The notes beneath the pieces are model-generated. The model searched no databases. It worked only from the letters and a program-made list of their open reading frames with translations, and was not told the DNA's origin. Source: Sedimenticola_A endophacoides (GTDB taxonomy: Bacteria; Pseudomonadota; Gammaproteobacteria; Chromatiales; Chromatiaceae). Taken from it: a DNA stretch of 25,679 nucleotides. Below are positions 21,659 to 25,679 of this stretch, piece by piece. The stretch's first letter is position 1. Each line of letters begins with the position of its first letter. Location: assembly GCA_003062345.1 (NCBI GenBank), contig PQCO01000177.1:1-25679 (forward strand), read 5' to 3'. A program made the translations under genes and the position numbers.

Positions 21659-22327
21659 TCATTTACCGAAACCGTACCGGGCCAGCTTTTCCAGGGTCAC
21701 CCCCCCATCCGGGCTCTGCGCGGGCCGCGCCGCCTGTTCGCCGAGCAGCAGGCGTTCCAGATAGCGCGCCAGCAGATCCACCTCCAGATTGACCCGGGTG
21801 CCCGCGGCGTAGTCCCCCATGATGGTCCCGCCCAGGGTGTGGGGGACGATATTGAGTTCGAAGCGGTTGCCGTCCACCGCGTTCACCGTCAGGCTGGCGC
21901 CATCCACCGTAATCGAGCCCTTGTGGGCAATGTAGCGCGCCAGCGGCTCCGGCGCCTCAATGCGAAAACGGACCGAGCGGGCGTCGTCGGCGCGCTCCAG
22001 CACCCGCCCCACTCCATCCACGTGGCCGCTGACCAGATGGCCGCCGAGGGGGGTATTCGGGGTCAGCGCCTTCTCCAGATTCACCGCACTGCCCGGGCGC
22101 AGCGCCGCCAGGGTACTCAGGCCCAGGGTCTCGCGCGAGACATCGGCGATATAGCCGTCGCCGGGGAGCGCCACCACCGTCAGGCAGACACCGTTGGTGG
22201 CGACGCTGTCGCCCAGCCGCACATCCGCCAGCGGCAGGTCGCCGCTGGCGACGTGCAGCCGCAGATCGCCAGCGCGGCGCTCCACCCCCGCGATCCGCCC
22301 CACGGCCTGGATGATTCCCGTAAACAT
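21659..22327 (-). CDS. ribE: Riboflavin synthase, alpha subunit
   Basis: This enzyme dismutates two molecules of 6,7-dimethyl-8-ribityllumazine to riboflavin and the pyrimidine precursor. The 222-residue protein is the usual duplicated lumazine-binding barrel. The first repeat starts MFTGIIQAVGRI with DSVATNGVCLTVV. The second has GHLVSGHVDGVGRV, then GSITVDGASLTVNAV and FELNIVPHTL. The ATG directly abuts the ribD stop (TAGATG), so translation is coupled. In E. coli the same protein is named RibC/RibE. No unusual feature is seen. Confidence 0.97.
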   Translation of the reverse strand: MFTGIIQAVGRIAGVERRAGDLRLHVASGDLPLADVRLGDSVATNGVCLTVVALPGDGYIADVSRETLGLSTLAALRPGSAVNLEKALTPNTPLGGHLVSGHVDGVGRVLERADDARSVRFRIEAPEPLARYIAHKGSITVDGASLTVNAVDGNRFELNIVPHTLGGTIMGDYAAGTRVNLEVDLLARYLERLLLGEQAARPAQSPDGGVTLEKLARYGFGK

Positions 22328-23449
22328 CTACTCCTCTCCGGTCCGCCGCCGAGGGCGGACGCTGATGCGCAGATCCCGCCCCACCATGCGCAGATCCGCG
22401 ATATCGAGTTCTACCCGGTCCCGCATCCTTTGCAGTTGCGGCATATTGAACAGGCCGCGCCCCTCGCTGCCCATCAGGTGTGGTGCGGCGTAGATCACCA
22501 GCTCATCCACCAGCCCCTGCCACAGGGCCTCGCCGGCCAGAGTGGCGCCGGCCTCGATCAGCACCTCGTTGACGCCGCGGCCGCCGAGGTGGGCGAGCAG
22601 CGCGCCAAGATCGATGCGCGATCCATCGCCCGGCAGCTCCCGTACTTCGGCCCCGGCCCCGCGCAACCGCTCCGCGCGCCCCGCCAGCGCCTCATCCCCG
22701 GCCGGTGCCGGGGCATGGACCACCAGGGTGCGCCCCGGCAGGGCCAGCATGCGGGCCTGCTCCGGCATATGCAGCCGGGGGTCGAGCACCACCCGCAGGG
22801 GCTGCGGACCGTCCCCGCCGAGCCGAACGTTCATTGATGGATCGTCCGCCAGGACGGTCCCGATGCCGGTGAGGATGGCGTCGCCCATGGCGCGCAGGCG
22901 CTGCACATCCGCGCGTGCCTCGGCGCCGGTGATCCACTTGCTCTCGCCGCTGGCCATGGCGGTGCGCCCGTCGAGGCTCATCGCCAGCTTGCAGCGCACA
23001 TAGGGCAGGCCGCTGCTCATCCGCCGGATGAAGCCGGGATTGAGCGCCCGCGCCTCCCCCTCCAGCAGCCCGCTGCAGGTCTCGATCCCCGCCTGCTCCA
23101 GGGCGCGCAGTCCCTGGCCCGCCACCAGCGGATTGGGATCGACCATGGCCGCCACCACCCGCCGCACCCCGGCCTCTATCAGTCCGTCAGTGCACGGCGG
23201 GGTACGCCCGTGATGACAGCACGGCTCCAGGGTGACGTACGCGCAGGCCCCCCGGGCGCGTTCACCGGCGGCGGCGATGGCGTTGCGCTCGGCATGGGGT
23301 TCACCCGCCCGGCGGTGATACCCCTCGCCGACGATCTCCCCATCCCTGACCAGCACGCAGCCGACCCGGGGGTTGGGATGAGTGGTATAGCGTCCGCGCC
23401 AGGCCAGCTGGATGGCGCGGGCCATGAAGCGCCGTTCGTCACTGCTCAT
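22328..23449 (-). CDS. ribD: Bifunctional riboflavin deaminase/reductase RibD
   Basis: RibD carries out two consecutive steps of riboflavin synthesis: deamination of the pyrimidine intermediate and NADPH-dependent side-chain reduction. The 373-residue protein has a CDA-type deaminase domain with the zinc site H52-A-E54 (PHAERNAI) and C77/C86 (TLEPCCHHGRTPPC), then a reductase domain with LPYVRCKLAMSLDGRTA, SKWITGAEARADVQRLRA and ADDPSMNVR. ATG 23449 gives the typical MSSDERRFMARAIQLA start and overlaps the nrdR stop by 11 nt. The open frame up to 23587 lies within nrdR and is not used. Confidence 0.97.
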   Translation of the reverse strand: MSSDERRFMARAIQLAWRGRYTTHPNPRVGCVLVRDGEIVGEGYHRRAGEPHAERNAIAAAGERARGACAYVTLEPCCHHGRTPPCTDGLIEAGVRRVVAAMVDPNPLVAGQGLRALEQAGIETCSGLLEGEARALNPGFIRRMSSGLPYVRCKLAMSLDGRTAMASGESKWITGAEARADVQRLRAMGDAILTGIGTVLADDPSMNVRLGGDGPQPLRVVLDPRLHMPEQARMLALPGRTLVVHAPAPAGDEALAGRAERLRGAGAEVRELPGDGSRIDLGALLAHLGGRGVNEVLIEAGATLAGEALWQGLVDELVIYAAPHLMGSEGRGLFNMPQLQRMRDRVELDIADLRMVGRDLRISVRPRRRTGEE

Positions 23450-23957
23450 CTTCGCCCCGCGCCTTGTCCAGCAGGTCGAGCTGCCTGCGCCGCGCCTCCG
23501 GGGGGAGCTGACGCTCCAGCTTTTCGATCTCCTCGCGGAACGCATTGACATCCTGAAAACTGCGATAGACCGATGCGAAGCGCACATAGGCGACCTGATC
23601 GAGGGCGCGCAGCTCCTCCATCACCCACTCGCCGATCTGACGCGACTCGACCTCACGCTCGCCGGTGGCCAGAATCCGGCGGCGTATGCGGCTGAGCACC
23701 GCATCGACCTCCTCTGTCTTCACCGGCCGCTTCTCCAGCGCCCGGTGCAGACCGGTCGCCAGCTTACGTCCATCGAAGGGGACACGGCTGCCATCCTGCT
23801 TCACCACCCACGGCAGGGTCAGCTCGGCCGTCTCGTAGGTGGTGTAGCGCTCCTTGCAGACCGTGCACTCGCGCCGCCGCCGCACCTGATCCCCCTCGCC
23901 GAACAGGCGGGAATCGACCACCTTGGTGTCCTGTGCTCCGCAGAATGGGCAGCGCAT
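23439..23957 (-). CDS. nrdR: Ribonucleotide reductase transcriptional repressor NrdR
   Basis: NrdR is the zinc-ribbon/ATP-cone repressor that binds NrdR boxes and controls ribonucleotide reductase genes in response to ATP/dATP. The 172-residue protein has the ribbon MRCPFCG (C3, C6) and RECTVCKERYTTYE (C31, C34). The ATP-cone runs from VVKQDGSRVPFDGRKLATGL to about VRFASVYRSFQDVNAF. The C-terminal tail is charged. GGGAG lies 8 nt before the ATG. No NrdR box is visible next to it. It is located between glyA and ribD, a typical gammaproteobacterial arrangement. Confidence 0.97.
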   Translation of the reverse strand: MRCPFCGAQDTKVVDSRLFGEGDQVRRRRECTVCKERYTTYETAELTLPWVVKQDGSRVPFDGRKLATGLHRALEKRPVKTEEVDAVLSRIRRRILATGEREVESRQIGEWVMEELRALDQVAYVRFASVYRSFQDVNAFREEIEKLERQLPPEARRRQLDLLDKARGEDEQ

Positions 23958-24060
23958 GGCGCGGTCTCCCTACCCGCCGCCGACTGCGGAAACGGGCCGG
24001 GGCATCGGGCAGGCACGCATCGCATCACAGCGCCCGGCAGCCCACGCGCCTGGTGTGGCT

Positions 24061-25317
24061 TCAGTCCGCATAAACCGGAAAACGCCGACACAGATCGAGC
24101 ACCTTGGCCTTGACCTGCTCGATGGAGGCGGCAGCACCGCGCGCGTCGATCAGATCGCACATCCAGCCGGCCAGCTCCTGCGCCTCAGCCTCGCCCGCGC
24201 CGCGCGTGGTAAGGGCCGGGGTGCCGACCCGGATGCCGCTGGTGACAAACGGAGACTGGGGGTCATTGGGTACGGCATTCTTGTTCACGGTGATGTTGGC
24301 CGCCCCCAACCAGGCATCGACGTCCTTTCCGGTCAGCCCGGCCTCGATAAAGCTGACCAGGAACAGGTGGTCGTCGGTACCCTTGGAGACCACATCGTAA
24401 CCACGCTCCATGAACACCCGGGCCATGGCCTGCGCATTCTTGATCACCTGGGCCTGGTACTCCTTGAACGCCGGCTCCATCGCCTCCTTGAAGGCGACCG
24501 CCTTGGCGGCGATCACATGCATCAGGGGCCCCCCCTGGGTACCGGGAAAGACCAGGGAGTTGAGCTTCTTCTCGATCTCCTCGTTGGCCTTGGCCAGGAT
24601 CAGACCGCCGCGCGGGCCGCGCAGGGTCTTGTGGGTGGTGGTGGTGGTGACGTCGGCGATGCGCACCGGACTCGGGTAGTGACCGGCGGCGATCAGACCG
24701 GCCACATGGGCCATGTCGACGAACAGGTAGGCGCCCACCGCATCGGCGATATCGCGAAAGCGCTGCCAGTCGACCACCCGGGAGTAGGCGGAGAAGCCGG
24801 CCACGATCATCCTCGGCTGGTGCTCGCGGGCCAGGCGCTCGACCTCGGCGTAGTCGATCTCGCCGGTGTCGGGGTTCAGCCCGTACTGGACGGCGTTGTA
24901 GATCTTGCCGGAAAAGTTGGGCTTGGCGCCGTGGGTCAAGTGCCCACCGTGGGCCAGGCTCATACCGAGGACCGTGTCGCCGGGCTGGCACAGCGCCATG
25001 TAGACAGCGGCGTTGGCCTGGGAACCGGAGTGGGGCTGCACATTGGCGTAATCGGCGCCGAACAGCGCCTTGGCGCGCTCGATGGCCAACTGCTCCGCCT
25101 GGTCCACATACTCGCAGCCGCCGTAGTAGCGCTTGCCCGGATAGCCCTCCGCATACTTGTTGGTGAGCACGCTGCCCTGGGCCTGCATGACGCGCGGGCT
25201 GGTGTAATTCTCTGATGCGATCAGCTCGATATGTTCCTCCTGACGCACCTCCTCGGCCTGGATGGCCGCCCAGAGCTCGTCATCGTAACCCTCAAGCCTC
25301 ATACCTTTACTGAACAT
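24061..25317 (-). CDS. glyA: Serine hydroxymethyltransferase
   Basis: GlyA is a PLP enzyme that interconverts serine and glycine while loading a one-carbon unit on tetrahydrofolate. It links folate, purine, thymidylate and methionine metabolism. The 418-residue protein has HIELIASENYTSPRVMQAQG, GKRYYGGCEYVDQ, the substrate-binding PHSGSQANAAVY, DMAHVAGLIAAG, and VTTTTTHKTLRGPRGG with PLP-binding lysine K230. Its length is normal. ATG 25317 has GGCGGAG 9 nt upstream. A -10-like TAGAAT lies just upstream. The next gene, nrdR, begins 103 nt after its stop with no clear terminator between them, so readthrough is possible. Confidence 0.97.
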   Translation of the reverse strand: MFSKGMRLEGYDDELWAAIQAEEVRQEEHIELIASENYTSPRVMQAQGSVLTNKYAEGYPGKRYYGGCEYVDQAEQLAIERAKALFGADYANVQPHSGSQANAAVYMALCQPGDTVLGMSLAHGGHLTHGAKPNFSGKIYNAVQYGLNPDTGEIDYAEVERLAREHQPRMIVAGFSAYSRVVDWQRFRDIADAVGAYLFVDMAHVAGLIAAGHYPSPVRIADVTTTTTHKTLRGPRGGLILAKANEEIEKKLNSLVFPGTQGGPLMHVIAAKAVAFKEAMEPAFKEYQAQVIKNAQAMARVFMERGYDVVSKGTDDHLFLVSFIEAGLTGKDVDAWLGAANITVNKNAVPNDPQSPFVTSGIRVGTPALTTRGAGEAEAQELAGWMCDLIDARGAAASIEQVKAKVLDLCRRFPVYAD

Positions 25318-25347
25318 GGATAGCTACTCCGCCGGGAAAAACCGTGA

Positions 25348-25353
25348 ATTCTA
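25348..25353 (-). promoter_or_regulatory. Extended -10 element, putative glyA promoter
   Basis: On the minus strand TGC-TAGAAT is a good extended -10. The -35 region 17 nt upstream is poor (AGACGA). The transcript would start near 25341, leaving a leader of about 24 nt, too short for a riboswitch. Confidence 0.45.
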
Positions 25354-25577
25354 GCACCAGTGACGCGGGTTCGTCTCGATTTTCGTCCCGAACGGCCGCG
25401 GGCCCCGCGCTCCGGTGGGCCGGATGAATAGGGAAAAACGCACCGGGTTTGAAATTCTCGCCGACCTGTACTCAAATGTAGCCAGCCCCCCGGGGCCTGA
25501 CCCGGAGCGAAACCCAACCCAAGAAGCGAAACAAATATGAAAATCATCGGCCTCAAGAGTGTCGCTACCTCGTGAAA

Positions 25578-25606
25578 GATTTTGGGACATCCCAGTCCCC
25601 AAAATC
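25578..25606 (-). repeat. Strong inverted repeat, possible leftward terminator
   Basis: GATTTTGGG (25578-25586) and CCCAAAATC (25598-25606) are perfect 9-bp arms with an 11-nt centre that can extend the stem by AC/GT. A smaller dyad GGGA-CA-TCCC is nested inside. On the minus strand the stem is followed by TTTC, so it could terminate a gene entering from the right. It might also be a regulatory or mobile-element relic. Confidence 0.5.
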
Positions 25607-25679
25607 GACTCGCCAACGCGACAGCCGTTACTGCCCCGACCGTCCTGCGCTCATCACGACTCCGTCCCGCACATTGCAG

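Larger units (their letters stand above)
25318..25679. other. Non-coding region upstream of glyA (362 nt to the window end)
   Basis: No convincing gene is present. A leftward open frame (25299-25616) overlaps the glyA start and has no family resemblance or ribosome site. The region holds the glyA promoter, a strong inverted repeat at 25578-25606, and a direct repeat of AGCGAAAC (about 25507 and 25527) around a CCCAACCC block. The latter resembles degenerate intergenic REP-like repeats of proteobacteria. I see no glycine, THF or SAM riboswitch. Confidence 0.5.

Noticed and set aside
23450..23960. FMN riboswitch in front of the riboflavin genes
   Set aside because: ribD overlaps nrdR, and no RFN-type conserved boxes are seen here or in the ribBA-ribH gap.
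25299..25616. 105-codon leftward open frame upstream of glyA
   Set aside because: It overlaps the glyA start and promoter, spans the inverted repeat and shows no recognisable domain.
25318..25679. Glycine, THF or SAM riboswitch before glyA
   Set aside because: None of the conserved core sequences is visible and the inferred leader is only about 24 nt.

Overview
This window looks like a GC-rich gammaproteobacterial chromosome. The protein sequences and gene orders (nrdR-ribD-ribE-ribBA-ribH-nusB-thiL-pgpA, lptG/lptF divergent from pepA-holC, parE...parC, xseB-ispA) fit a Chromatiales-like sulfur-oxidiser relative, but no species-specific marker is present, so this placement is inference.

Layout. 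(1) 1-~450: the start of an IS110-family insertion sequence running off the left edge, whose outer end lies just before a MoaD-like sulfur-carrier gene. (2) 800-4511, leftward: a FixJ-type response regulator, its large membrane-bound PAS/PAS histidine kinase with its own promoter, and a small PilZ protein. (3) 4733-9343: the lptF-lptG lipopolysaccharide-export permease pair, divergent from pepA-holC-small acidic protein. A 15-bp tandem direct repeat with a 21-bp period sits in front of pepA. (4) 9362-14182, leftward: topoisomerase IV as parE and parC, with a small membrane protein resembling the BatD C-terminus between them. (5) 14400-16613, rightward: xseB-ispA, then a 278-nt gap holding a good sigma70-type promoter that runs straight into a rho-independent terminator, then folE2. 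(6) 16643-25317, leftward: glyA, nrdR, the riboflavin block ribD-ribE-ribBA-ribH, then nusB-thiL-pgpA, ending in a frameshifted exported retropepsin-like protease gene and an exported CARDB-domain protein. (7) 25318-25679: non-coding DNA with the glyA promoter and a strong inverted repeat.

Most of the window is core metabolism: riboflavin, folate, one-carbon, isoprenoid and thiamine pathways, LPS export, and DNA topology/replication. The less ordinary points are the single-base frameshift in a G7 tract of the protease gene, the promoter-terminator unit before folE2 where I would expect dxs, the tandem repeat before pepA, the BatD-tail-like protein between the topoisomerase IV genes, and a hairpin whose arms contain both stop codons of two convergent genes. 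I see no complete new defence, secretion or mobile system, no tRNA or rRNA, and no CRISPR array.
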